A stretch of DNA of 64,000 nt from F-183 sp964627455. GTDB lineage: Bacteria > Acidobacteriota > Terriglobia > Bryobacterales > Bryobacteraceae. The position numbers and the translations under genes are program-made. The stretch spans positions 62,001-126,000 of the forward strand of contig CAZVKC010000009.1 in the NCBI GenBank assembly GCA_964627455.1, written 5' to 3'. Under the pieces are notes generated by a model. That model was not told the DNA's origin, ran no database searches, and was given only the letters and a program-made list of their open reading frames with translations. This document shows positions 1 through 9,183 of the stretch, one piece after another; within the stretch, counting starts at the first letter, position 1; each line of letters starts with the position of its first letter.

Positions 1-975
1 CCGAATATCGTCGGCAAGAGCGACACGATGCTGCGCGTGCTCGATCTCGTGACGCAGGTGGCGCCCAGCCGCGCGACGATTCTCGTGACGGGCGAAACCG
101 GCACCGGCAAGGAACTCATCGCCAAGGCGATCCACGCGAATTCGCCGCGCGCGGACGAGCCGTTCATCGCCGTCAACAGCGGATCGGTGCCGCCGGATCT
201 GCTCGAATCCACGCTATTCGGACACGTGAAGGGTTCCTTTACCGGCGCAATCGCCTCGAAGAAAGGTTATTTCGAAGCCGCCAACCTGGGCACGATCTTC
301 TTTGACGAAATCGGCACGGTGAGCCTCGAGACGCAGGCGAAGCTATTGCGCGTGATCCAGGAAAAAGAGTTCATGCCGGTCGGGTCGAACGAGACGATCC
401 GAGTGGACGTGCGCATTCTCGCGGCGACCAACGCGGACCTTCGCAAGCTCGTCGAGGAAGGGAAGTTCCGCGAGGACCTGTACTATCGCCTCAACGTGAT
501 CAACATCGCGCTGCCTCCGCTGCGCGACCGCAAGCAGGATATCCCGTCGCTGACGAACCACTTCTTCACCAAGTACTGCAAAGAGAACGACAAGCCGTTT
601 CTCGTGCAGTTCGACGCCGAAGCCCTCCAGTTACTGATGGACTACAACTGGCCGGGCAACGTCCGCGAACTCGAGAATGTCGTGGAACGCGCCGTGGTGC
701 TGGCGGCTGGTCCCACGGTGTCAACGGAAGTATTTCCGGATCATCTGCTCCACGCCGGAGGCTTGCGCATCCGGCGCGACGAAAGCGGCCACCTGCCCGC
801 CGACGCCTCGCTGTTCGAGGTTGTGGCGGACTTCGAACGCCGCAAGATCGTCGAAGCCCTGGAACAATGCAATTACAGCCAAACGGAGGCGGCGGAACTT
901 CTGCGGATCCCGCTGTCGACGGTCAATCAAAAGATCAAACGGCTGAACATCGAAATCAAAAAGAGCAGGGGATGA
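1..975 (+). CDS. Sigma-54 interaction AAA+ activator, C-terminal part (5' end outside window)
   Basis: The reading frame is open from the first base, so the start and any N-terminal receiver or sensor domain lie upstream. What remains is the central AAA+ ATPase that remodels sigma-54 RNA polymerase, plus the DNA-binding tail. Visible motifs, in order: Walker A GETGTGKE, the sigma-54 contact loop as GSFTGA (usual form GAFTGA), Walker B FFDEIG, the sensor II region NWPGNVRELENVVERA, and a C-terminal Fis-type helix-turn-helix (SQTEAAELLRIPLSTVNQKIKRL). The next gene, proline dehydrogenase, starts 9 bases after the stop, so they may be co-transcribed. The family call is secure; the signal and targets are unknown. 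Confidence 0.93.
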   Translation, partial: PNIVGKSDTMLRVLDLVTQVAPSRATILVTGETGTGKELIAKAIHANSPRADEPFIAVNSGSVPPDLLESTLFGHVKGSFTGAIASKKGYFEAANLGTIFFDEIGTVSLETQAKLLRVIQEKEFMPVGSNETIRVDVRILAATNADLRKLVEEGKFREDLYYRLNVINIALPPLRDRKQDIPSLTNHFFTKYCKENDKPFLVQFDAEALQLLMDYNWPGNVRELENVVERAVVLAAGPTVSTEVFPDHLLHAGGLRIRRDESGHLPADASLFEVVADFERRKIVEALEQCNYSQTEAAELLRIPLSTVNQKIKRLNIEIKKSRG

Positions 976-984
976 TGCTCCATC

Positions 985-1893
985 ATGCGAACCCTTTTGC
1001 TGTTCCTTTCGCGGCGGCGCTGGCTGCGGCGATTCATGGAACATTCCGCCGCTGCGCGGACCCTCACCCGCCGCTTTATCGCGGGTAACACCCTTCAGGA
1101 AGAGGTCGCGGTCTGCCGGCAGTTGAACGCCGGCGGCATTCTGGCGACTCTCGACTATCTCGGCGAAAACGTCACCTCGGTCGAAGAGGCGCGGACCTCA
1201 CGCGATACGTATTTGCAGTCCTTCGACGCGATCGAGAAGGAAAAGCTGGAGGCCAGCGTGTCGATCAAGCTGACGCAATTCGGCCTCGATTTCTCGGTCG
1301 ACGATTGCGTGGCGAACGTGCGCCCGCTGGTGGAACGCGCCAAGCGCCTCGGCACGCGAGTCGAGATCGACATGGAATCGAGCGAGTATACGGATCGCAC
1401 GCTGGAGGTTGTCGAGCGGATGCACCGTGAGTTCGGCTGCGTGCGGTCGGTGATTCAGGCGTATCTGCATCGCAGCGAGGGTGACGTCGAACGCCTGAAC
1501 GCGTCGGGGATCCCGGTGCGATTGTGCAAAGGCGCATATCGCGAACCGGCCGAGGTTGCGATTCAGGACAAGGCAGAGGTCGACCGGAATTATCTGAAAC
1601 TGTCGCGCCTGCTGCTTGACCACGGAACGTATCCCGCGTTTGCCACGCACGACCCGGCCATGATCCGCCCTGCGATCCAGCACGCGAAGGAGAAGGGAAT
1701 CGGCAAAGACGGGTTCGAATTCCAGATGCTGTATGGGATCCGGCGCGACGTTCAGAAGGAGGTTTCGGCGCTCGGATACCGGCTGCGGCTCTACGTTCCA
1801 TACGGCGACGCCTGGTACCCGTACTTCATGCGGCGGCTGGCCGAACGGCCCGCGAACGTTTGGTTTTTGCTACGTAATCTATTGCGTTTCTAA
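985..1893 (+). CDS. Proline dehydrogenase (monofunctional, FAD-dependent)
   Basis: Oxidises L-proline to pyrroline-5-carboxylate with FAD, the first step of proline catabolism, feeding electrons to the quinone pool. At 302 residues it matches the short stand-alone bacterial type, without the PutA aldehyde dehydrogenase half. Family segments are clear: LTRRFIAGNTL near the N-terminus, DMESSEYTDRTL, RLCKGAYREP, YPAFATHDPAMI, FEFQMLYGIR and a C-terminal RLYVPYGDAWYPYFMRRLAERP carrying the substrate-binding Tyr/Arg pattern. The ATG at 985 lies 9 bases after the upstream activator gene. No pyrroline-5-carboxylate dehydrogenase is nearby. A hairpin terminator follows the stop. Confidence 0.93.
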   Translation: MRTLLLFLSRRRWLRRFMEHSAAARTLTRRFIAGNTLQEEVAVCRQLNAGGILATLDYLGENVTSVEEARTSRDTYLQSFDAIEKEKLEASVSIKLTQFGLDFSVDDCVANVRPLVERAKRLGTRVEIDMESSEYTDRTLEVVERMHREFGCVRSVIQAYLHRSEGDVERLNASGIPVRLCKGAYREPAEVAIQDKAEVDRNYLKLSRLLLDHGTYPAFATHDPAMIRPAIQHAKEKGIGKDGFEFQMLYGIRRDVQKEVSALGYRLRLYVPYGDAWYPYFMRRLAERPANVWFLLRNLLRF

Positions 1894-1905
1894 TCGATTT
1901 CTATT

Positions 1906-1937
1906 AGCACCACCGAAAGATGGTGCTTTAGTGTTTT
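1906..1937 (+). terminator. Probable intrinsic terminator after proline dehydrogenase
   Basis: Perfect 7-bp inverted repeat AGCACCA (1906-1912) and TGGTGCT (1921-1927) around an 8-base loop, followed by the weakly T-rich TTTAGTGTTTT. It starts 13 bases after the stop codon. The tail is interrupted, so efficiency is uncertain. The rest of the gap to recN shows nothing coding. Confidence 0.5.
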
Positions 1938-1977
1938 CGATCTTACGAAACTTAACAGCGTATTCCCATTGACATTA

Positions 1978-2006
1978 TTGAAATCGGACTCCGACGCTGG
2001 TATGCT
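1978..2006 (+). promoter_or_regulatory. Candidate sigma-70 promoter for recN
   Basis: TTGAAA (1978-1983), a 17-base spacer and TATGCT (2001-2006) fit a vegetative promoter in a locally AT-richer stretch. It lies about 185 bases before the recN ATG, leaving a long leader with no obvious structure. A second TTGACA at 1969-1974 is at the wrong spacing (26). No LexA-type CTG-N10-CAG box was recognised by eye. Confidence 0.4.
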
Positions 2007-2189
2007 TGAGAACAATGTGGGTCTGTCATTTGGTCAGTGACAGACTCGGTGCGCCGGCGTCTCGATGTGTTGCCAGTCACGTTGATTCTGCCGCGCACCC
2101 CAAAATCGCCTGATGCCGCCGCGCGTCGCAAATAAGATGCCGGCGGCATCTGCATTTTAGAACCTCTCCGCGCGACAATAGGAACTTGC

Positions 2190-3884
2190 ATGCTGGTGGA
2201 ACTCGTTGTCGAGAACCTCGCCGTCGTAGAGAAAGTGCGCGTGCGCTTTCACGGCGGGCTGAACGTCCTGAGCGGTGAAACAGGAAGTGGTAAGTCGATC
2301 GTCGTCGACGCGCTGAACCTGCTGTTCGGCGGACGCGCGTCGGGCGATCTCGTGCGCAGCGGTTCGGACCGCGCGCGCGTGACGGGCATCTTCGAAATCC
2401 CAGGCAGCAACACGAAGCTGGTGCGCTTTCTCGAGGACGCCGGCGTGGAGCCGGAAGAAGGCGAACTGATTCTCGAACGCGAGGTCCTCGCGGGCGGCAA
2501 GTCGCGCGCGTTTGCGTCCGGCAAATCGGTGACGGCGGCGTTCCTGCGCGACCTCTCGCAACATCTCGGTGACATCCACGGGCAGAACGATCAGCATGGG
2601 CTGTCGTCCTCCGCGGTGCAGCGCGAGTTGCTCGATTCGGTTGCCGGCGCGGATGCGCTGCGGGTCGATGTGGCGAAGGCGTTTGCGGCGTATCGTGCGT
2701 GCTGCGACGAACTCGACGAACTCGACCGCACCGAGCAGGACAAGCTGCGAATGGCCGACTTGTGGCTGTTCCAGAAGAAAGAGATCGAAGCGGCGCAACT
2801 GGCTCCAGGCGACGACGTGAAGCTCGAAGCCGAACGCAAGGTGCTGAAGAACGTCACGCGCATCGAGGATTCAGCGCGCGCGGCGTATGCGGCGCTGTAC
2901 GACGATCCCTCGAGTGCGTTCACGCAGTTGAAGCTCGCGCTGAAGAAGGTCGAGGATCTGACACGCATCGACGAGAGCCTGCAGAATATCGCGGATTTGC
3001 TGAAGCCCGCCGCGTTTTCGGTGGACGAGGCGTCGCGCCTGCTGGGCGATTACCTCGGCGGTCTGGAAGCGGATCCGGCGCGGCTCGAAGATGTCGAGAC
3101 GAGGCTGGCGGCGATCGAGAAGCTGAAGCGCAAGTACGGTGCGTCGGTCGAGGAGATCCTCGCGTTTCTGGCGGACGTCAGCGCGCGGTTGAATGCAGTG
3201 GAGACCGCCGGCGAGCGCCGTGCGGCGTTGCTGAAAGACAAGGAACGCCTGGGCGCTGCGTATCAGGCCGTTGCGCAGAAGCTAAGCGCGAAACGCACCG
3301 AAGGCGCGAAGGCATTGACCCGGAAAGTAGAGGCGGAACTCGCGACGCTGGCGATGCAGCGGACGCGTTTTGTGGTTCGCCTGGAACCTGCGCGCGAATG
3401 GGCAGATCACGGCGCGGACACGATCGAGTTCCTGATTTCCGCGAATCTCGGCGAAGAGCCGCGTCCGCTGGACAAGGTCGCGTCGGGCGGCGAATTGTCG
3501 CGCATTTCGCTGGCGTTGAAGACGTGCGCGGCGGCAGGATCGAAGAAGACGGAGATCCGCACGCTGGTGTTCGACGAAGTGGACGCGGGCGTCGGCGGCA
3601 GCGCGGCGGAAGCGGTGGGCAAGAAGCTGAAGCGGATTGCGGCGCAGGACCAGGTGCTATGCGTCACGCACTTGCCGCAAGTGGCAAGTTTCGCCGACAG
3701 CCATTATTTCGTGGCGAAACACGCGGAAAAAGGCCGTACGTTCACGACGATCGACGAGTTGGATGGGGCGGGTCGGACGAAGGAGATCGGCAGGATGTTG
3801 TCCGGCGAGAAACTGACGCCTGAAGCGTTGAAGCAGGCCGAGCAGTTGATCAAGGCCGCCGCGGCGTCATCGGCAGCGGCCTGA
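2190..3884 (+). CDS. recN: DNA repair protein RecN
   Basis: SMC-like ATPase that acts early in recombinational repair of double-strand breaks, holding ends or sister chromatids together. Its 564 residues are typical for the family. The Walker A motif GETGSGKS sits at residues 29-36. The middle (about 160-370) is charged and heptad-like, as expected for the coiled-coil arms. The C-terminal half carries the ABC signature ASGGELSRISLALK and Walker B TLVFDEVDAGVGG, then a CVTHLPQVASFAD switch segment. ATG start. It converges on the CDGSH gene 15 bases beyond its stop. Confidence 0.96.
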   Translation: MLVELVVENLAVVEKVRVRFHGGLNVLSGETGSGKSIVVDALNLLFGGRASGDLVRSGSDRARVTGIFEIPGSNTKLVRFLEDAGVEPEEGELILEREVLAGGKSRAFASGKSVTAAFLRDLSQHLGDIHGQNDQHGLSSSAVQRELLDSVAGADALRVDVAKAFAAYRACCDELDELDRTEQDKLRMADLWLFQKKEIEAAQLAPGDDVKLEAERKVLKNVTRIEDSARAAYAALYDDPSSAFTQLKLALKKVEDLTRIDESLQNIADLLKPAAFSVDEASRLLGDYLGGLEADPARLEDVETRLAAIEKLKRKYGASVEEILAFLADVSARLNAVETAGERRAALLKDKERLGAAYQAVAQKLSAKRTEGAKALTRKVEAELATLAMQRTRFVVRLEPAREWADHGADTIEFLISANLGEEPRPLDKVASGGELSRISLALKTCAAAGSKKTEIRTLVFDEVDAGVGGSAAEAVGKKLKRIAAQDQVLCVTHLPQVASFADSHYFVAKHAEKGRTFTTIDELDGAGRTKEIGRMLSGEKLTPEALKQAEQLIKAAAASSAAA

Positions 3885-3899
3885 TTCTATCGCGCCGTT

Positions 3900-4130
3900 T
3901 TACGCCTTCGGCTTCGGCGGGGGCAGTTCGCGAGCCTGGCAGACGGACTCGAAGCCCTTCACGCCATGCTTGCCGTCGCAGAACGGCTTGTTCTCCGAGA
4001 ACCCGCAGCGGCAGAGGCCAATCGCGGTGCGCCCGGCAAGACCGAATTCATTGCCCTCGTGATCGACGATCGTGAAGTCGCCTTCGATGCGGATCGGACC
4101 GTTTTTGAATACGGTGACTTTGGTCGACAT
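3900..4130 (-). CDS. CDGSH-type iron-sulfur domain protein (76 aa)
   Basis: Small [2Fe-2S] protein of the MitoNEET/CDGSH class, where three Cys and one His bind the cluster. The pattern is seen as C40-R-C42, then C51-D-G-K-H55 (CDGKH in place of CDGSH). I chose the ATG giving MSTKVTVFKNGPIRIEGDF because the region upstream of it in the same frame is antisense to the divergent secreted-protein gene. The N-terminal half is the usual beta-rich lead-in. Bacterial members are proposed to act in electron transfer or cluster transfer; no partner can be named from context. Confidence 0.85.
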   Translation of the reverse strand: MSTKVTVFKNGPIRIEGDFTIVDHEGNEFGLAGRTAIGLCRCGFSENKPFCDGKHGVKGFESVCQARELPPPKPKA

Positions 4131-4168
4131 AGGTTCAAAGGATAACAAACGGGTACAATTCGAGTCAT

Positions 4169-5416
4169 ATGTCCGGGGTCCTGTTCGCGATGGTTCCGAT
4201 GCTACTGGTTGCGCAGCAGCCGCAACAACAGCCTGCGTCGGCGGACTTGTCTCCGGAACTGCTGTTGCTGGCGAAGGCGAGCCTTCGAATGGCGCAGTCG
4301 CTGAAGAAGATGCCGAATTACACCTGTCTCGAAACGATCGAGCGATCGCAGCGGCTGGCGCGGCGGCGGAAGTTCGAACTGATCGACGTGTTGCGGCTTG
4401 AGGTCGGCCTGGTGGATCACAAGGAACTCTTCGCGTGGCCGGGGTCAGGCAAGTTCGAAGACAAGGAACTGACAGATATGGTTCCAGCCGGCGGCGCGAT
4501 CGGTAACGGTAGCTTTGCCGCACACGCCGCTTCGATCTTCACCAGCCGCACGGCGAGCATTCAATTCGCGAGCCGCGAAGGCAACAAGTACCGTTATGAC
4601 TACCGCGTGCCGCAGAATCTGAGTGGCTATAAGATGCGCAGCGGCAATAGCCTCGAGGCGATCATCGGCTATCACGGCTCCTTTTTCGTGGACTCGGAAA
4701 CTGAGCGAGTGACTCGAATCGAGATAGTAGGCGACGACATCCCGGTATCGCTCGCGGTGAAGGAAACTGAAGCGTCAATCGATTACGGCATGCTGCGCAT
4801 TGGCGATCAGGATTACTGGCTGCCGGTGGCGTCGACGATGAAGATCACATCGCTCGACACATCGGAGTTCCGCAACGACATCACATTCACCGGATGCAGG
4901 CAGTTCAGCGGCGAGTCTACGTTGTCGTTCGATGACGCGCCTGCGGATGCGTCGGCGCCCGCTGTAGCAGGTTCGAAAGACGAAGTGGTGGCGGTACCCA
5001 AAGACAAGCTCCTGTTGCTGGACCTGGTGACGCCGATCCGATGGGGCACGAGCCGCACGGGAGATCCGGTTGAGGCGATGCTCACATCTTCGATCAAACA
5101 CAAAGGCGCTGTGCTGTTTCCGAAAGGCGCAAAGGTCACGGGGCGCATTGTACGGCTGCAGGACGCAGGCAACGGGCAGATCCTCGAGGTGGAGTTCGAG
5201 CAGTTGACCGATGGTCCGCGCCGTGCGCCTTTCAAGGCCGCGTATTTCGACAAGGGTGGTCCTGACCTGGCGCCGGTGCGGACTGCCGGCGTCACGCGAA
5301 GCATGCGAAAAGTGCAGGGCGTAAAGGATCGTCCGGGCGTGCTGGTGGTGATTACGTACAACTCGCGGCTGGACCTGATGAAAGGCTTCCGCAGCACCTG
5401 GACCACGCTCGAATAG
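4169..5416 (+). CDS. Secreted protein of unknown function with C-terminal TrbI/VirB10-like segment
   Basis: 415 residues with a short hydrophobic N-terminus (MSGVLFAMVPMLLVAQQ) and a Gln/Pro-rich linker, suggesting export. Residues about 30-70 contain MPNYTCLETIERSQR, a pattern I associate with acidobacterial exported proteins of unknown role. The final 130 residues (LVTPIRWGTSRTGDPVEA, HKGAVLFPKGAKVTGRIVRL) resemble the beta-structured C-terminal domain seen in TrbI/VirB10-like proteins. No secretion machinery is adjacent, so that likeness is structural at best. A TACAAT at 4154-4159 lies only 10 bases before the ATG, which could mean a nearly leaderless transcript. GH88 follows after 21 bases. 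Confidence 0.7.
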   Translation: MSGVLFAMVPMLLVAQQPQQQPASADLSPELLLLAKASLRMAQSLKKMPNYTCLETIERSQRLARRRKFELIDVLRLEVGLVDHKELFAWPGSGKFEDKELTDMVPAGGAIGNGSFAAHAASIFTSRTASIQFASREGNKYRYDYRVPQNLSGYKMRSGNSLEAIIGYHGSFFVDSETERVTRIEIVGDDIPVSLAVKETEASIDYGMLRIGDQDYWLPVASTMKITSLDTSEFRNDITFTGCRQFSGESTLSFDDAPADASAPAVAGSKDEVVAVPKDKLLLLDLVTPIRWGTSRTGDPVEAMLTSSIKHKGAVLFPKGAKVTGRIVRLQDAGNGQILEVEFEQLTDGPRRAPFKAAYFDKGGPDLAPVRTAGVTRSMRKVQGVKDRPGVLVVITYNSRLDLMKGFRSTWTTLE

Positions 5417-5437
5417 CGGTTTCTGTCAAAATCAGAT

Positions 5438-6607
5438 TTGGAGCCTTGCACATGCGCGAGGTTCCGCCTGGAGATATTTCAATTGATCCATTTGCATCCC
5501 GATCATGGCGACCAGTTCCGCGAAGCCTTTCGATTCGCGCAGTCGCAGATTAAGAAGCTGGTCGAAAAGCAGCCTGACTTTTTCCCGATGTACACGCAGG
5601 ACGGGAAGTGGCATCACGAGGGTTTGGCCTGGACCGACTGGTGTGACGGTTTTCTGCCCGGTATGATGTGGATCTTCCACAAGCGCGAAAAAGACCTGGG
5701 CGAAGACGAGACATTCTGGTTTGACCTGGCTTCGCGTTATTCGCGCAAGCTGGAAGCCCGCAAGACCGACCGCGAGACGCAGGATCTCGGCTTCATCTTC
5801 ATGCCGACGTATGAGCGGTGGTACCGGCTGACGCACGATTCGCATTTGCGTGATGTGTTGATTCAGGCGGGCAAAACGCTGAGCGCCCGGTTCAATGAGT
5901 CCGGTGGCTTCCTGAAGTCGTTCGTTGCCGACAACTCGATCTTCATCGACAGCATGATGAACGTCGGCCTGATCTTCTATGCGGCGCGCGAAACGGGCGA
6001 CAAACGGATGCGCGAGATCGCCATGCGTCACGCATTGAACACGCGGCGCGTGATGGTGCGAGGCGATGGTTCGACGGCGCACGAGGGCATCTTCGATCTC
6101 GACACAGGCGCGTTCCTGCACCAGAGCACGCAACAGGGCTATCGCGGGGATTCGTGCTGGTCGCGCGGCTTGGCGTGGGGCTTGTACGGGTTCACGGCCT
6201 GTTACGAGTACAGTTCGGATCCGCGGTTCCTCGATTGCGCACAGCAGATCGCCGACTACTACATCACGCACACGCCGGCCGACGGAATTCCGCCGTGGGA
6301 TTACACAGCTCCGCCCGAAAAGCGCGTGCTGTACGACACGTCAGCGGCCGCGATTGCGGCGGCCGGCTTGTTCCGGTTGTCGCGCGTGCACCGTGATCCG
6401 GTGAAGGCGCACTTCTACTGGGAAACCGCGGTGGCGATCGTGAAGTCGCTCTGTGACAAGCATCTCGCGATCCACGACAAGTCGTGGGAGGGGATCCTCA
6501 AGGGCGGCGTCTACCACCTGCACAAGGGCCTCGGAGTCGACGAGTCGGTGATCTGGGGCGAGTACTACTTCGTCGAAGCGCTGTCCCGCTGCCTGCGCGG
6601 ATTCTAA
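5438..6607 (+). CDS. Glycoside hydrolase family 88: unsaturated glucuronyl hydrolase
   Basis: Predicted to remove the unsaturated uronic acid left at the non-reducing end of oligosaccharides by polysaccharide lyases. The alpha/alpha-barrel pattern is clear, and two aspartates match the conserved pair: D116 in QDLGF and D171 in IDSMMN. The substrate-pocket stretch GYRGDSCWSRGLAWGLYG is typical. No signal peptide is evident, so it is probably cytoplasmic, acting on imported oligosaccharides. The listed start is a TTG (5438) with a poor ribosome site; an in-frame start a few codons later is possible. The 3' end overlaps the convergent permease gene by 4 bases. A heparinase-like lyase (30644-33205) and a hexuronate-type transporter (61262-62515) in the window fit the same diet. 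Confidence 0.88.
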   Translation: MEPCTCARFRLEIFQLIHLHPDHGDQFREAFRFAQSQIKKLVEKQPDFFPMYTQDGKWHHEGLAWTDWCDGFLPGMMWIFHKREKDLGEDETFWFDLASRYSRKLEARKTDRETQDLGFIFMPTYERWYRLTHDSHLRDVLIQAGKTLSARFNESGGFLKSFVADNSIFIDSMMNVGLIFYAARETGDKRMREIAMRHALNTRRVMVRGDGSTAHEGIFDLDTGAFLHQSTQQGYRGDSCWSRGLAWGLYGFTACYEYSSDPRFLDCAQQIADYYITHTPADGIPPWDYTAPPEKRVLYDTSAAAIAAAGLFRLSRVHRDPVKAHFYWETAVAIVKSLCDKHLAIHDKSWEGILKGGVYHLHKGLGVDESVIWGEYYFVEALSRCLRGF

Positions 6608-9183
6608 TCTTCTCTGAGTGTCTGGATCGGATCGAGACGCGCGGCTAGCATGGCGGGCACGAGCGCCGATCCGATCGCGATCAACGCCATGACAGCCAGA
6701 ACCACGGCGGCTGCCTGTGGACTTGCAGGCGCAGTTTGCCGGTAGAGAAGCTTTTGTAGATGCGGGGCCGTGAAGGCGATGAGCGCGCATGCCGCAACGC
6801 ATCCTGCCGCGGTCCAACGAATCGCGTAGCTCAAAATCATTTTGCGGATGTTTTGTGACGTTGCGCCGAGCGCCACGCGCACGCCGATTTCGCGGGTGCG
6901 CTGCGATACGAGGAAGCTGACGACGCTATAGATGCCGGTGGCGCCGAGCAGGAGTCCGGCGATGCTGAAGAGCGCGAGTACGGTCGTGTTGAACTTCGCG
7001 CCCGCAGTCAGCTTGGCGGTCCGGTCCTCGAGCGCTTCGACCGTGACAGGGATGTGCGAATCGAGCGCAGCAAGTTCGGACCGGAGCAGTTGACGCACCA
7101 GCGTGCTACTCGCGCCTGACGCCGTCTGAACCGTGAGCGTCAGAACGGTGCGCAGGCTCTGATTCGGGAGCGGCGTGTAGAATTCCGGATCGTCGCGTTC
7201 GAAGCCGTTGTTCCTGGCATCCGCAACGATGCCGATGACCGTGGCTGGCTGGGCGCCGGGTCCGCGCTGAATCGTGTGGCCGATCGCGGCTTCGGGCGTC
7301 TGGAAGAAGCGGCGCGCCAGCGTCTCACTGAGGATCATGCGTTCGTCCGGCGTCCTGCGATCCTCTTCGTTGAAGAGGCGTCCGAAGCGCAGGGGAACTC
7401 CGAGAGTCGCGAAGTAAGCCGGCGAAACCGAGCGCCAGACCACCATTCCGCCGGTGCCGCCGCGGAGATCTTCGGGTCTGCCATCGACGCGCATTCGGGA
7501 GTAAATACCGACGGCGGTGCGCCCGGCGGGCGGCAGTGAATCTGAAAAGGTGAGACGTTCGATCCCCGGGAGTTTCGCGACCCGTTCGGTGAGCGAATTC
7601 CAGAACGCGTCGCGTGCGGCGGGCTGCTCATACCGCGAGTCCCGAAGTTGGATGAGCGCGACCAGACGGTTGGAGGTCGCAATGCCGAGCGGGACCTGTT
7701 GCATCCTCCAGAGGCTTTCGCCCAGCAGGCTCGCCGAGTAGAGCAGCGCTGATGCGAATGCCACCTGCATCATGACGAGAGCTGGCCGCATCCAGCCAGT
7801 GGAGCGGGTATGGCGGGCGCCGGCCGACATGGCCTCGATGCCGGGTTGCCGGAATGCGGGCAGCAGGCTGCAGAGGACGCCGCAGAGGAAGGTGAGTCCC
7901 AGGGCAAATACGAGAATCCGGCCGTCGATCGCGGCGTGTTCGAGGCGCGAGATCCCGAGGGGCGCGTAGGCGATCGCAAACTGCAGGAGCAGTGAGGCCA
8001 GCGCGATCCCTGTGATGCCGCCCGCTCCGGTCAGGAGAAACGTCTCGACCAGCGATTGCCGGATCAACCTGGCGCGGCTTGCGCCGATCGCGGCGCGAAT
8101 CGCGGATTCACGCTCTGAGGCTGATACGCGGGCAAGCAGGAGGTTCGCGACGTTGGCGCAGGCGATCAGCAAAAGCGAGAGGACCGCGGCCAGCAGCGCG
8201 AGTGAAAGCGATCGCGAGTTCCGCGACTGGCGTTCGCGCAGCGCGGTCATCTTCAGGCGGACCTCTTTGACGAATGACGGCGGCACGTATTGCAGCGATT
8301 GTTGGAAAACCGGCTGCATGGCGGCGTTGGCTTGTTCGAGAGTCACGCCGGGTTTGAGGCGCGCCCATGCCTGCAGGAACGTCATGCGTCCTTTGCGCGA
8401 TCGCTCGCCGGCTTCGTCGATGCCGAGCGGCCGCAGGATGTCCGCCTTGGCGAGGGTCGGAAGTTCGAAATCCCGCGGCAGGACTCCGGCGATGCGCCAG
8501 GTCCTGCCGTTGAGTTGGATGGTTTGATTGAGGACGGAGTCGCGCGCGCCGTAGCGATTTCGCCAGAGGTCGTGCGAAATGAGTACATCGGCGGTATCCG
8601 TCTTCAGCAGGTTGCGGCCCAGCGCGGGCGCGAGTCCAAAAGTGTCGAGAAAGTCGTGCGAGGCGTTGAAGCACCGCAGGCGGGACGGGTTCTCTTCGGT
8701 GACGTCGCAATCCTCCACTCCCTGCGAGGCCGCGAAGTGTGAGAAGACGGTCTGCTGCTCCTTCCAGTCGAGGTAATCGCCCGCCAGCAGAAACTCGTCG
8801 TCACCAGCGATCGGTGCGGTCATGCCGAGCCACACGAGCTGCTGTTCGTTGGAGTAGGGCAGAGGGCGAAACAGGATCCGGTCGACGACGCTGAAGACCG
8901 AGGTCGACGCGCCGATGCCGATGGCGATCGCGGCAACGACGGCAAAGGTGAAGCCCGGCATGCGCAGGGCGCGGCGAAGCGCGTAGCGCAGGTCCTGCGC
9001 GAGTTCGTCGATATACGCGGGGATGTGCATGGTTCGCATGTCCTCCTGGATCTGTGTGGCGTTGCCGAACCGGCGGCGGGCTTCAGCGGCTGTGATGCGG
9101 TCGTGCTCGGCGCGCATCCGGATATGAGCTTCGATTTCCTCGCGAAGGTCGCGGTCGAGGTCGTCGTTTTCGTGGCGGTTCAT
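6604..9183 (-). CDS. ADOP-type ABC transporter permease (MacB/FtsX-like)
   Basis: 859-residue permease of the acidobacterial duplicated orphan permease family. Residues 1-60 are a soluble charged helical segment (HENDDLDRDLREEIEAHI) typical of PadR-linked ADOPs. Then comes a first transmembrane helix (about 78-98), a MacB-like periplasmic domain, an FtsX core of three helices (about 330-450), a second periplasmic domain and a second FtsX core at the C-terminus (FLVSQRTREIGVRVALGAT). No ATPase gene is adjacent, hence 'orphan'. It overlaps padR by 4 bases, so the two are translationally coupled. The substrate is unknown; related MacB systems export peptides or lipids. Confidence 0.9.
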   Translation of the reverse strand: MNRHENDDLDRDLREEIEAHIRMRAEHDRITAAEARRRFGNATQIQEDMRTMHIPAYIDELAQDLRYALRRALRMPGFTFAVVAAIAIGIGASTSVFSVVDRILFRPLPYSNEQQLVWLGMTAPIAGDDEFLLAGDYLDWKEQQTVFSHFAASQGVEDCDVTEENPSRLRCFNASHDFLDTFGLAPALGRNLLKTDTADVLISHDLWRNRYGARDSVLNQTIQLNGRTWRIAGVLPRDFELPTLAKADILRPLGIDEAGERSRKGRMTFLQAWARLKPGVTLEQANAAMQPVFQQSLQYVPPSFVKEVRLKMTALRERQSRNSRSLSLALLAAVLSLLLIACANVANLLLARVSASERESAIRAAIGASRARLIRQSLVETFLLTGAGGITGIALASLLLQFAIAYAPLGISRLEHAAIDGRILVFALGLTFLCGVLCSLLPAFRQPGIEAMSAGARHTRSTGWMRPALVMMQVAFASALLYSASLLGESLWRMQQVPLGIATSNRLVALIQLRDSRYEQPAARDAFWNSLTERVAKLPGIERLTFSDSLPPAGRTAVGIYSRMRVDGRPEDLRGGTGGMVVWRSVSPAYFATLGVPLRFGRLFNEEDRRTPDERMILSETLARRFFQTPEAAIGHTIQRGPGAQPATVIGIVADARNNGFERDDPEFYTPLPNQSLRTVLTLTVQTASGASSTLVRQLLRSELAALDSHIPVTVEALEDRTAKLTAGAKFNTTVLALFSIAGLLLGATGIYSVVSFLVSQRTREIGVRVALGATSQNIRKMILSYAIRWTAAGCVAACALIAFTAPHLQKLLYRQTAPASPQAAAVVLAVMALIAIGSALVPAMLAARLDPIQTLRED

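Noticed and set aside
1969..2006. TTGACA as -35 of the recN promoter
   Set aside because: Its spacing to TATGCT is 26 bases; TTGAAA at 1978 has the correct 17.
2699..3823. 374-codon ORF in another forward frame of recN
   Set aside because: Arg/Gly-rich shadow with no recognisable motif, fully inside a well-supported gene.
4131..4523. N-terminal extension of the CDGSH protein
   Set aside because: Antisense to the divergent secreted-protein gene; the internal ATG at 4130 gives the normal family length.
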